A DNA stretch of 64,000 nucleotides from JACPVF01 sp964502095. GTDB lineage: Bacteria; Chloroflexota; Anaerolineae; Anaerolineales; Villigracilaceae. The notes beneath the pieces were generated by a model, which saw nothing but the letters and a program-made list of their open reading frames with translations, was not told the origin of the DNA and made no database searches. Below are positions 33,598-39,996 of the stretch, piece after piece. Position numbers and translations under genes: made by a program. How positions within the stretch are numbered: position 1 is the first letter of the stretch; each line of letters starts with the position of its first letter. Location: NCBI GenBank assembly GCA_964502095.1, contig CAZCUF010000007.1, positions 111,731-175,730 of the forward strand. The letters are read 5' to 3'.

Positions 33598-33639
33598 TTG
33601 GTTTCGATACGCGGCGCTTCGCACCGCTACTCAACCACC
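33598..33639 (-). repeat. GGTGGTTGAGTA palindrome, reverse
   Basis: TTGGTTTCGATACGCGGC pairs with CCGCTACTCAACCACC. It is the right outer palindrome of copy 1 and ends 12 bases before the next gene. The spacer between this and the previous copy contains AGTAACTCTTGTTGC, which recurs nearly unchanged at 37329-37344. Confidence 0.85.
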
Positions 33640-33651
33640 GTGTGAAATAAT

Positions 33652-34977
33652 ATGAAACCCTACACATCCCTCAAATCCATCCTCGCGGAATTTTTTCCTC
33701 TGCACCGTACCCTCGCCTCTGACGACCACGACAAAACGTTGGAGATTGTCGGTTCGTACATGCCCGATTCGTCGAACTACACTATCGAAACCTACGCGCC
33801 GCTGACTCCCGTCTGGACGTGGAAAGTGCCTGAGCGATATATTGTCCATGAGGCGTATTTGGAAACTGAAGACGGCGAACGCATCGTGAACTTCAAGGAC
33901 AATCCGCTTCATATTGTTTCATATTCGTTGCCTGTTGATAAAGTTTTATCATTTGAAGAACTCCAGCCGCATTTGTATTTCAACGAGAAACGTCCGCACA
34001 CGATTCCGTGGGTGTTCAAATATTACGAACGCGATTGGGGATTCTGTTTGCCGAAGAATCAATTTGACGCGCTTCCGCGAGATAAAAAATATCACGCGGT
34101 GATCAAATCCGAATTCGTCACCGACCCCAAGCAGGGATTCAAAGTCGCAACTGTGGTCATCCATCCGCAGGGCGGGGCGAATCCTGAAGCGGGCGAGTTC
34201 CTTGTGCAGGCGCATACGTGTCATCCCATGCAAGCCAACGACGACGGCGCGGGTGTGGTCAGCGCGATCGAGTTGGCGCGGCGGCTGGCGGAGAATCCGC
34301 TTCCCGCTGGCTCGATGAGCGTCCGCTTTTGGTTTGGACCTGAGACCATCGGTACGATCGCATGGCTCGCGCACAACGAGTCGCTCATCCCGAATCTGCG
34401 CGGTGGAATCTTCATGGAGATGACGGGCAATCAAAATAAAATTGCGTTTCATCGAACGCGGCAAGGTAATCATCTTTTAGATCGAGTTACGAGTTACGTG
34501 TTACGAGATACGGATCATGAGGCGCGAGAATTTGCGGCGGCTCCCGCCAACGACGAACGCGTCATCAACGGACCTGGCGTCAACGTGCCGTGCATCTCGC
34601 TCAACCGTTTCCCTTACGACGAATATCACACCACCGACGACAATCTCGACATCATTCACGAAGATATGCTCATCGGCGCGGCTGAAACTGCCGAGCAGAT
34701 CATCCGCATTTATGCAAGCAACTACATTCCGAAGCGCACGTTCCGCGGTCCCGTGTTTCTCAGCGGTCACGGTCTCTGGGTGGATTGGCGCGATAACTGG
34801 GCGCTCAATCGCGCCATCGAAAAGATCATGATGCGCTTCGAAGGTCAGCACACGATCTTCGACATCGCCGAGCAGGTTGGTCTCGATTATCAAACCGTGC
34901 GCGATTATGTTGAAAAATTCAGGGCAAAGGGATTTGTGATTCCCCTGCCGGTTCCATCCGAAGCGCAGACAGAGTAA
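33652..34977 (+). CDS. DUF4910/M28-like zinc aminopeptidase-fold protein with C-terminal winged helix
   Basis: A 441-residue protein of the DUF2172/DUF4910 group related to M28 aminopeptidases. Candidate zinc ligands are visible: H188 in HTCHPMQ, D197/D198 in NDDGAG, the Glu of FGPETIG near residue 230 and H326 in EYHTTDD. Residues about 375-440 look like a small winged helix (EGQHTIFDIAEQVGLDYQTV). This family is common in polysaccharide loci of unknown chemistry, and a deacylase or peptidase role is possible. Residues near 278-287 (RVTSYVLRDT) are encoded by a repetitive GAGTTACGAGTTAC tract. The start is close to the repeat element and has a weak ribosome site. Confidence 0.75.
   Translation: MKPYTSLKSILAEFFPLHRTLASDDHDKTLEIVGSYMPDSSNYTIETYAPLTPVWTWKVPERYIVHEAYLETEDGERIVNFKDNPLHIVSYSLPVDKVLSFEELQPHLYFNEKRPHTIPWVFKYYERDWGFCLPKNQFDALPRDKKYHAVIKSEFVTDPKQGFKVATVVIHPQGGANPEAGEFLVQAHTCHPMQANDDGAGVVSAIELARRLAENPLPAGSMSVRFWFGPETIGTIAWLAHNESLIPNLRGGIFMEMTGNQNKIAFHRTRQGNHLLDRVTSYVLRDTDHEAREFAAAPANDERVINGPGVNVPCISLNRFPYDEYHTTDDNLDIIHEDMLIGAAETAEQIIRIYASNYIPKRTFRGPVFLSGHGLWVDWRDNWALNRAIEKIMMRFEGQHTIFDIAEQVGLDYQTVRDYVEKFRAKGFVIPLPVPSEAQTE
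34483..34511 (+). repeat. GAGTTAC tandem tract inside a coding region
   Basis: Units of CGAGTTA/CGTGTTA/CGAGATA repeat four times in frame within the DUF4910 gene. Such heptamer-like tracts also look like intergenic repeat material. Confidence 0.5.
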
Positions 34978-35012
34978 AATTCCGGTAAGACGATTTTTCC
35001 ATTGGAGGAAAT

Positions 35013-35348
35013 ATGGCAATATTCTATTTAATCCTGGCCCTGCTGATCGCGATCCTGGCTGTGATCTTTGCACTGCAAAACACGATGATCATCGGCATTT
35101 CCTTTCTGACCTGGCGGGTGACCGGCTCGCTTTCTCTGGCGCTGTTGATCACGCTGGCCATTGGCGTGGTCATCGGCTTATTGGTGCTGGCTCCATCGGC
35201 CATCAAAAATTCCCTCGCGGCCTCGGGTCACATGAAGCGCATCGGCGCCCTCGAAAAAGAATTGGACCAGCACAAAGCCAAAGTTACGGAATTGCAGAAA
35301 CCCGCGCCCGAAACGCCTCCTTCAGAGACGTCCCAGCCAAAATTGTGA
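35013..35348 (+). CDS. LapA/DUF1049-like small membrane protein, second copy
   Basis: A 111-residue paralogue of 31148-31435: two helices with FALQNTMIIGISFLTW between them, then a C-terminal coiled-coil-like stretch (MKRIGALEKELDQHKAKVTE) and a Pro-rich tail. TTGGAGGA precedes the ATG. The cytidylyltransferase gene begins inside its stop codon region (GTGA), so the two are co-translated. Confidence 0.8.
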   Translation: MAIFYLILALLIAILAVIFALQNTMIIGISFLTWRVTGSLSLALLITLAIGVVIGLLVLAPSAIKNSLAASGHMKRIGALEKELDQHKAKVTELQKPAPETPPSETSQPKL

Positions 35349-36181
35349 AACCGCGCGTCGTCGTCATTATTCAAGGGCGGATGAGTTCGTCGCGCCTGCC
35401 CGGCAAGATTTTAGCTGACATTGCCGGACAGCCGATGTTGCAACGCGTCTTCACGCGGACCTCGCGATCTGCCACCGTTAACGAAACAGTTTTCGCCACG
35501 ACAACCGATCCCTCCGACGACCCCGTTGCCGAATACTGCGACTTCAGCGGAATTCCATTTACGCGCGGCAGTCTCTACGATGTGCTGGATCGTTATTATC
35601 AGGCCGCCAAACAGGCAAAGGCAGATGTGGTTGTAAGAATTACTGCCGATTGCCCGGTTATCGATCCTGAGTTGATTGATGATGTAGTGAATACAGTTAT
35701 CAGTGAACAGTCATCAGTGGATGGCAAACCGTTTGATTTTGTTTGTAACCGCTTGCCGCCGCCCTATCATCGCACGTATCCGATTGGACTGGATATTGAA
35801 GCCTGTACTTTCAAGGCATTAGAGCAAGCATGGAAAAAAGCCAAAGAACCTCATCATCGTGAACATGCCATGCCGTATCTTTACGAAGGTGTTGAGCTAA
35901 CAACCGTCAATCGTCAACTACAAACTGGCGTTTCCCCGCGTGGGTTTAGAATTGCATTGCTGAATCACCTTACCGATTTCGGCGATTACCGCTGGACGGT
36001 GGATACTCCCGAAGATTTGGAATTTATGCGTCAGGTTTACGCTCATTTCAACGGGCGCGATGATTTTTCGTGGAAGGATGTTTTGAATCTGGTTCACGAC
36101 AAGCCCGAGCTGATGAAGATCAACGCGGGCGTGCAACATAGGACGTTGAAGGATGTTGATGAACGAGCGCTCAAAAAATAA
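35345..36181 (+). CDS. cytidylyltransferase-like protein (SpsF/PseF type)
   Basis: A 278-residue nucleotidyltransferase of the SpsF group related to CMP-acylneuraminate synthetases: VVIIQGRMSSSRLPGKIL at the N-terminus (nucleotide loop), FATTTDPSDD, RITADCPVIDPELID and DYRWTVDTPEDLEF. Together with the SAF-type sialate synthase at 28872 it could activate a nine-carbon sugar with CMP, as SpsE/SpsF do in Bacillus spore-coat loci. The start is GTG 35345. Residues near 117-125 (TVISEQSSV) come from an ACAGTTATCAGTGAACAGT repeat. Which sugar is activated is unknown. Confidence 0.8.
   Translation: MKPRVVVIIQGRMSSSRLPGKILADIAGQPMLQRVFTRTSRSATVNETVFATTTDPSDDPVAEYCDFSGIPFTRGSLYDVLDRYYQAAKQAKADVVVRITADCPVIDPELIDDVVNTVISEQSSVDGKPFDFVCNRLPPPYHRTYPIGLDIEACTFKALEQAWKKAKEPHHREHAMPYLYEGVELTTVNRQLQTGVSPRGFRIALLNHLTDFGDYRWTVDTPEDLEFMRQVYAHFNGRDDFSWKDVLNLVHDKPELMKINAGVQHRTLKDVDERALKK
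35693..35720 (+). repeat. ATCAGTGAACAGTCATCAG repeat in a coding region
   Basis: The words ACAGTTATCAGTGAACAG and TCATCAGTGG occur in frame in the SpsF-like gene. The reverse complement of the core (CTGATAACTGTTCACT) stands at 36270-36285 in front of the next gene, marking a dispersed repeat. Confidence 0.55.
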
Positions 36182-36186
36182 CCTCC

Positions 36187-36266
36187 GTCACTGCGAGACT
36201 TGCTTCGCAGGTCGAAGCAATCTCCACCACCGCATTGGGGATTGCTTCTCGAAGACTCGCAACGAC
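36187..36266 (+). repeat. intergenic palindrome with GAAGCAATC arms
   Basis: Nested inverted repeats: outer GTCACTGCGAG with CTCGCAACGAC, inner GAAGCAATCTCC with GGGGATTGCTTC. This type of GTCATTGCGAG/GAAGCAATC palindrome is a familiar dispersed repeat in several bacterial phyla (from memory). It fills the gap before the glycosyltransferase at 36287. Confidence 0.75.
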
Positions 36267-36286
36267 ATACTGATAACTGTTCACTC

Positions 36287-37288
36287 ATGCCACTGATCAC
36301 TTTATTCTCTGCTCCCAAACCTTTCACGAATCCGCACATTGCGATGATTCAGCGCAACGCGATTAAGTCATGGACTTTACTCCACGATGTCGAAGTCATT
36401 TTGCTTGGCGAGGAGGCGGGACTTGCCGAAGCGGCGAAAGAACTCGGCGTGAGACATTTTCCAAATGTAAAGGTCAGCGAGAGCGGCACGCCGTTGATTT
36501 CGTCCATGTTCGAGATTGCCAGAGAAAACTCAAATGGTGAATTGCTGTGCATCGTCAACGCGGATATGATTTTGATGAGTGATTTTGTCGAGGCGGCACG
36601 CACAGTCCTATACGGTGGTCGAGTAGGCGGCGGGGTCTCGATACAGACTTCGTCTTACTCGACCGCCGCCGTACACTTGCACCGCACGCAAGTGCAGGTG
36701 TCGAGACCACAACGTGACAAATTTGTGTTGTTGAGTCAACGCTGGGATTATGACATCACGTCGCCGCTGGACTTTGCCGAGGGATGGGAGTCGAGGCTGA
36801 GAGAAAGCGTCAGGAAACAGAACCAGCTTCACCGTCCCGCAGGAAGCGACTTTTTCCTCTTCCCCAAAAATTGTTATCAAGACATCCCACACTTCACGAT
36901 CGGTCGCGCGGGCTGGGATAATTGGATGATTTACAAAGCGCGCGCGGAAAAATGGGCGGTGATCGATTGCACGCCGTCGGTGATGATCGCGCATCAAAAT
37001 CACGATTACTCGCACCTGCCCGATGGCAAGCCGCATTATGAGCATCCTGAAACGAACGAGAATATTCGGCTCGCGGGCGGACAGGCGAATGTGCGCTACA
37101 CGATCTTGGATGCGACGCATCAACTCGCGGATGGTACACTTATCCGCCCGAAGATGACGTCACTGAGATTCAATCGTAAGTTGGAATTATTTTTACGAAC
37201 AATATTTTTCTTTTTGCCAGAGGATATGATCGAGAATGTTGTGCGACCGAAAAGATGGCAAAAAAGAATCAACAAGTTTTTCAAATGA
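36287..37288 (+). CDS. putative GT-A glycosyltransferase with repeat-derived insertion
   Basis: A 333-residue protein with a nucleotide-diphospho-sugar transferase-like N-terminal half (LITLFSAPKPFT, RNAIKSW, and LLCIVNADMILMSDF as the probable DxD region near residue 91). The second half has SDFFLFPKNCY and the AGWDNWMIYKA motif seen in GT2-like capsule proteins. I chose ATG 36287, after the intergenic palindrome. Residues about 110-141 (starting GGRVGGGVSIQTSS) are encoded by a compound palindromic repeat inserted in frame. Whether the enzyme tolerates it is unknown. Confidence 0.6.
   Translation: MPLITLFSAPKPFTNPHIAMIQRNAIKSWTLLHDVEVILLGEEAGLAEAAKELGVRHFPNVKVSESGTPLISSMFEIARENSNGELLCIVNADMILMSDFVEAARTVLYGGRVGGGVSIQTSSYSTAAVHLHRTQVQVSRPQRDKFVLLSQRWDYDITSPLDFAEGWESRLRESVRKQNQLHRPAGSDFFLFPKNCYQDIPHFTIGRAGWDNWMIYKARAEKWAVIDCTPSVMIAHQNHDYSHLPDGKPHYEHPETNENIRLAGGQANVRYTILDATHQLADGTLIRPKMTSLRFNRKLELFLRTIFFFLPEDMIENVVRPKRWQKRINKFFK
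36614..36710 (+). repeat. compound GGTGGTCGAGTAGG palindrome inside a coding region
   Basis: A 97-base stretch with GGTGGTCGAGTAGGCGGCGG at the left end, an internal TACTCGACCGCCGCCG, a TTGCACCGCACGCAAGTGCA hairpin and a right end GTGTCGAGACCAC. It is in frame (32 residues) in the glycosyltransferase at 36287. It belongs to the GGTGGTTGAGTA family, with C for T in the left arm (GGTGGTC) and TCGAGA for TCGAAA in the right. Confidence 0.75.
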
Positions 37289-37293
37289 ACATG

Positions 37294-37411
37294 CTGGTTG
37301 AGCGCAAGCAGTCGAAACCAGCGGTAGTAAAGTAATTCTTGTTGCAAATGTATTTTTGTAACTGGTGGTTTCGATACGGGTCTCGCTACCGCTCAACCCT
37401 ACTCAACCACC
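37294..37411 (+). mobile_element. ORF-less palindrome pair (candidate non-autonomous element)
   Basis: CTGGTTGAGCGCAAGCAG with GTCGAAACCAGC (37294-37321) is a forward palindrome; GGTGGTTTCGATACGGG with CTACTCAACCACC (37364-37411) is the reverse one. The 42-base spacer contains AGTAATTCTTGTTGC, matching the right spacer of copy 1 (33578-33592 region). No nuclease gene lies between them. This is the pattern expected of a deleted derivative of the GIY-YIG element. Confidence 0.6.
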
Positions 37412-37426
37412 AAAATATGAGGTTAG

Positions 37427-38365
37427 ATGCGTAAAGGTCAAAACCCTGCCAAGTTCGTCAAAGATGTTGCCAAGCCCGAGCGGATCACGGTCGCGCTGTT
37501 GAACTACATCCCCTTCCTAAGCGGATTCTACGCCGAGACTCTCGATGTGCTGAAAGTGTGTCTGGAGTCCATGCGTAAGGACGCGGGTCTGCCATTTGAT
37601 TTGATGGTCTTCGACAACGGCTCGTGCGCTGAAGTGCGCGACTTCCTTGTGAAAGAAAAAGAAGAGGGGCGAATCCAATATTTGATTCTCTCCGAGAAGA
37701 ACATGGGCAAGGGCGGCGCATGGAATGTGATGCTGGCAGGCGCGCCTGGCGAGATCGTCGCTTACACCGACAGCGACGTTTTATTTTCCCCGAAGTGGCT
37801 CTCGCGTTCTGTGGAGATTCTCGAAACTTTTCCGAACGTTGGAATGGTGACCGCGCGTCCGTTTCGCACGCCAGAAGAATATTTACAGGCATCTATTCGC
37901 TGGGCAAAGGAACACGCGCAACTCGAACAAGGTGATCTACTGCCTTATGAGTGGTTTTACGAATTTTCCACAACGCTCGGCTTTTCCGATGAAGAATTAA
38001 AAAAAATCTACAGCGAGACCACCGATTATCGCATTACTTACAAGAATCTTTCTGTGTTCCTCGGCGCGAGTCACTGGCAGTTCACCACCCGCAAATCCAT
38101 CATCACGCAATTTCTGCCTTTCGACATGGATAAGCCGATGGGACAGGTCCGTCAATTGGATGAGCGCATGGACGCGGCCGGTTATTTGAGATTGATGCCA
38201 GCCGAACGATACGCGCAAAATATGAGTAACACGCTTCCCGCGCATCTTCAAACTGCTTCCGCACCCGGGCAGGGGAAGCGCTCCGGAAGTTTGTGGGAAT
38301 TCCCACTGCTCAAGAAGTTCTTACTCGCCTTATATAACTTCATCTTCAAAATTTATTACAAATGA
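37427..38365 (+). CDS. glycosyltransferase family 2-like
   Basis: A 312-residue GT-A protein: ITVALLNYIPFLSGFY, FDLMVFDNGSCAEV, LSEKNMGKGGAWNVM and the acidic IVAYTDSDVLFSP near residues 105-117, which is the DxD equivalent. The C-terminal part is charged and ends with a short hydrophobic helix. It starts 15 bases after the ORF-less repeat pair and is followed by a methyltransferase that overlaps it by ATGA. Confidence 0.8.
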   Translation: MRKGQNPAKFVKDVAKPERITVALLNYIPFLSGFYAETLDVLKVCLESMRKDAGLPFDLMVFDNGSCAEVRDFLVKEKEEGRIQYLILSEKNMGKGGAWNVMLAGAPGEIVAYTDSDVLFSPKWLSRSVEILETFPNVGMVTARPFRTPEEYLQASIRWAKEHAQLEQGDLLPYEWFYEFSTTLGFSDEELKKIYSETTDYRITYKNLSVFLGASHWQFTTRKSIITQFLPFDMDKPMGQVRQLDERMDAAGYLRLMPAERYAQNMSNTLPAHLQTASAPGQGKRSGSLWEFPLLKKFLLALYNFIFKIYYK

Positions 38366-39213
38366 ACTCACTCCTCGAATCCCTTATCGTTTGTCCCAAA
38401 TGCAAACAGCCTTTCGGCATTAAAGAAGAATCCCTCTGGCGTTGCGGCGTGGACGGCTATGAAGTTCCAGTTTACGAAGGCAAGCCTGTTTTCACCTCCA
38501 TGCCGAAGGCCGCGCACGTGTACGAGAAAATCGAACGCGGACCCGATCAAGGCACCCCGTGGAGACAAGCCAACTGGAAGTTTTTACAGGAACAGGTTCG
38601 GGGCCTGAATAAAGAGGCGTTGATTTTGGATGTCGGCGCAGGGCACGGAGATTTTGCAGGGATTTTCGCGGGAAGGAAATATCTGTCTGTGGATATTGTT
38701 CCCTACCCTGAAGTTGACCTGGCATGCGATCTTGCTCAGTGCGTTCCATTCAATGAAAATGCTTTCGATATGCTTGTTTTGATGAACGTGTTGGAGCACG
38801 TCTATCGTTTTCATGAGTTGTTGGACGCGTTATATTATTTACTTAAACCTGGCGGTTCATTGGTAATCGCCGTGCCTTTTATGATTAAAGTACATCAGGC
38901 TCCGTTTGATTTTTATCGTTACACACACTACACCTTGACTGACCTCGCCAAACAACATGGCTTTCAAATTGAACTGCTTGAAGGATATTATGACCCAATT
39001 TTTTTCGTGGGAGAAAGCACGCGCAACTTGCGTTTTTGGGTTTTGCCGAAACTCCCTCGCTTTCCGCGCTGGTTCGGGCGCGGCATTTTAATTTTAATAG
39101 AAACGTTGGTTTCTTTACTAAAACCGCTAACTGGAAATGGTTATGTAAAATCGCCAGATGTGGCGAAAAACCCTGCCGCAATTGGGTATCATTTGATATT
39201 GCGAAAGCCGTAG
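38362..39213 (+). CDS. SAM-dependent methyltransferase with N-terminal Trm112-like zinc ribbon
   Basis: A 283-residue protein. The first 45 residues hold CPKCKQPFGI and a WRC...YEVPVYEGKPVF strand, a Trm112-like zinc ribbon with three visible cysteines (C12, C15 and the RC near residue 29). The methyltransferase domain has EALILDVGAGHGDFAGIF and VLMNVLEHVYRFHELLD. The C-terminal helices are probably membrane-near. It overlaps the previous gene by four bases, and the repeat-rich region starts about 60 bases after its stop. Confidence 0.78.
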   Translation: MNSLLESLIVCPKCKQPFGIKEESLWRCGVDGYEVPVYEGKPVFTSMPKAAHVYEKIERGPDQGTPWRQANWKFLQEQVRGLNKEALILDVGAGHGDFAGIFAGRKYLSVDIVPYPEVDLACDLAQCVPFNENAFDMLVLMNVLEHVYRFHELLDALYYLLKPGGSLVIAVPFMIKVHQAPFDFYRYTHYTLTDLAKQHGFQIELLEGYYDPIFFVGESTRNLRFWVLPKLPRFPRWFGRGILILIETLVSLLKPLTGNGYVKSPDVAKNPAAIGYHLILRKP

Positions 39214-39229
39214 AAAAGCGTACGGCTAA

Positions 39230-39264
39230 TGTATAACAAGATTTTCGGTTGGTATTATTCGTAA
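39230..39264 (+). repeat. TGTATAACAAGATTTTC direct repeat, copy 1
   Basis: TGTATAACAAGATTTTC, then GGTTGGTATTATTCGTAA. Two near-identical copies are at 39903-39937 and 41595-41628. It resembles the spacer between the left palindromes of element copy 1 (33087-33133), so it may be a relic of the same repeat family. Confidence 0.65.
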
Positions 39265-39274
39265 AGAACAGCTC

Positions 39275-39321
39275 GGTGGTTGAGTAGGGACGGTGCTTGT
39301 CCGTCCCGTATCGAAACCACC
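39275..39321 (+). repeat. GGTGGTTGAGTA palindrome, forward
   Basis: GGTGGTTGAGTAGGGACGG pairs with CCGTCCCGTATCGAAACC. Its arms match the palindrome that ends the first nuclease gene (33524-33570). Confidence 0.85.
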
Positions 39322-39350
39322 TATTAAGAGTAAACTTGAAATTGAGAAGT

Positions 39351-39380
39351 GTGATTTCGATACCTTCGTACTCAACCACC
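39351..39380 (-). repeat. GGTGGTTGAGTA palindrome, reverse, minimal loop
   Basis: GTGATTTCGATACC is followed closely by TTCGTACTCAACCACC. This is the shortest member seen around the nuclease genes and ends 19 bases before the GIY-YIG ATG. Confidence 0.75.
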
Positions 39381-39399
39381 CTAAGGGACAAGATTTTAT

Positions 39400-39729
39400 A
39401 TGGCATGGATGTATATTCTTGAATGTTGTGATAATTCATATTATGTCGGCTCAACAAAGAATTTGAAGATTCGCATGTTACAACATCAAGAAGGGACGGG
39501 TTCGAACTACACATCGAAGCGGTTGCCTGTAAAACTTGTTTATTGTGAAGAATACGACCGAGTTGATGAAGCCTTTTACAGGGAAAAACAAGTGCAAGGC
39601 TGGCGGCGGGCAAAGCGCGAAGCATTGATAAACGGCGAGCCCACATTATTACCCGCGCTTGCGAAAAAGGTTTTTGATAGAAGTAAAATTGATAAAGTGA
39701 ATTTGGAAAATGAAGAACTCGGTGATTGA
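39400..39729 (+). CDS. small GIY-YIG nuclease-like protein (repeat associated), copy 2
   Basis: A 109-residue homologue of the protein at 33203. It keeps the MYI...YYVG core, the Arg in KIRMLQH, LVYCEEYD, and the Glu in FYREKQVQGW. The substitutions are scattered and the frame is fully open, which suggests selection rather than decay. Its stop TGA lies in a degenerate palindrome (GGTGATTGA at 39721-39729), as in copy 1. The first bases (ATGGCATGGATGTATATTCT) are nearly identical to copy 1. Function as a repeat-mobilising nuclease is a hypothesis. Confidence 0.85.
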   Translation: MAWMYILECCDNSYYVGSTKNLKIRMLQHQEGTGSNYTSKRLPVKLVYCEEYDRVDEAFYREKQVQGWRRAKREALINGEPTLLPALAKKVFDRSKIDKVNLENEELGD

Positions 39730-39743
39730 GTGCAAACAACCAA
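39721..39743 (+). repeat. degenerate GGTGGTTGAGTA palindrome overlapping the stop of copy 2
   Basis: GGTGATTGAGTGCAAACAACC keeps the left arm with changes and only a fragment of the right arm. Confidence 0.55.
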
Positions 39744-39778
39744 AATTATCAGGTAATAGAAAGAGTTTTATTTACTTG

Positions 39779-39827
39779 TTGGTTTCGATACGGGCTTCGC
39801 AAAATGTGCTCAGCCCTACTCAACCAA
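39779..39827 (-). repeat. GGTGGTTGAGTA palindrome, reverse
   Basis: TTGGTTTCGATACGGGCT pairs with AGCCCTACTCAACCAA. The segment from 39806 onward is duplicated at 41499. Confidence 0.75.
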
Positions 39828-39933
39828 CGGTATATATTTGTAAATGGTAAACTCGGTGGTTGAGTAGGCGACGTGTTCTTCCGTCGCCATATCGAAACCA
39901 CCTGTATAACAAGATTTTCAGTTGGTATTATTC
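39806..39933 (+). repeat. 128-base direct repeat, left copy
   Basis: Contains the end of a reverse palindrome, GTATATATTTGTAAATGG, a forward palindrome (39855-39902) and the TGTATAACAAGATTTTC unit. An almost identical block is at 41499-41625; the two bracket the lipoprotein gene and a truncated small gene. Confidence 0.8.
39855..39902 (+). repeat. GGTGGTTGAGTA palindrome, forward
   Basis: GGTGGTTGAGTAGGCGACG pairs with CGTCGCCATATCGAAACC. It is part of the 128-base direct repeat. Confidence 0.8.
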
Positions 39934-39937
39934 ATAA
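39903..39937 (+). repeat. TGTATAACAAGATTTTC direct repeat, copy 2
   Basis: TGTATAACAAGATTTTC, then AGTTGGTATTATTCATAA, following the forward palindrome without a gap. See copy 1 at 39230 and copy 3 at 41595. Confidence 0.65.
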
Positions 39938-39996
39938 GTTAATAACCGCCAAGAACGCGAAGATTGCAAAGAAAAATAAAGCTCAGGCTCCAGAAA

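Larger units (their letters stand above)
33014..33639 (+). mobile_element. candidate GIY-YIG palindrome element, copy 1
   Basis: A 626-base unit made of two opposed palindromes (33014-33086 and 33134-33181), a GIY-YIG nuclease gene, then two more opposed palindromes (33524-33570 and 33598-33639). Each palindrome is asymmetric: one arm reads GGTGGTTGAGTA, the other TATCGAAACCACC. The outer two read outward-in as a symmetrical frame around the gene. Copy 2 at 39275-39827 has the same order. No flanking target duplication is visible. Confidence 0.6.
39275..39827 (+). mobile_element. candidate GIY-YIG palindrome element, copy 2
   Basis: Same order as copy 1: forward palindrome 39275-39321, reverse 39351-39380, nuclease gene 39400-39729, degenerate forward palindrome 39721-39743, reverse 39779-39827. 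The left spacer contains GTAAACTTGAAATT, matching GTAAACCTGAAATT in copy 1. The unit is bracketed by 35-base direct repeats at 39230 and 39903. Confidence 0.6.

Noticed and set aside
33014..39937. Clusters of short repeats that might be a CRISPR array
   Set aside because: Copies are palindromic, irregularly spaced, alternate in orientation and have no uniform spacers; no cas genes are present.
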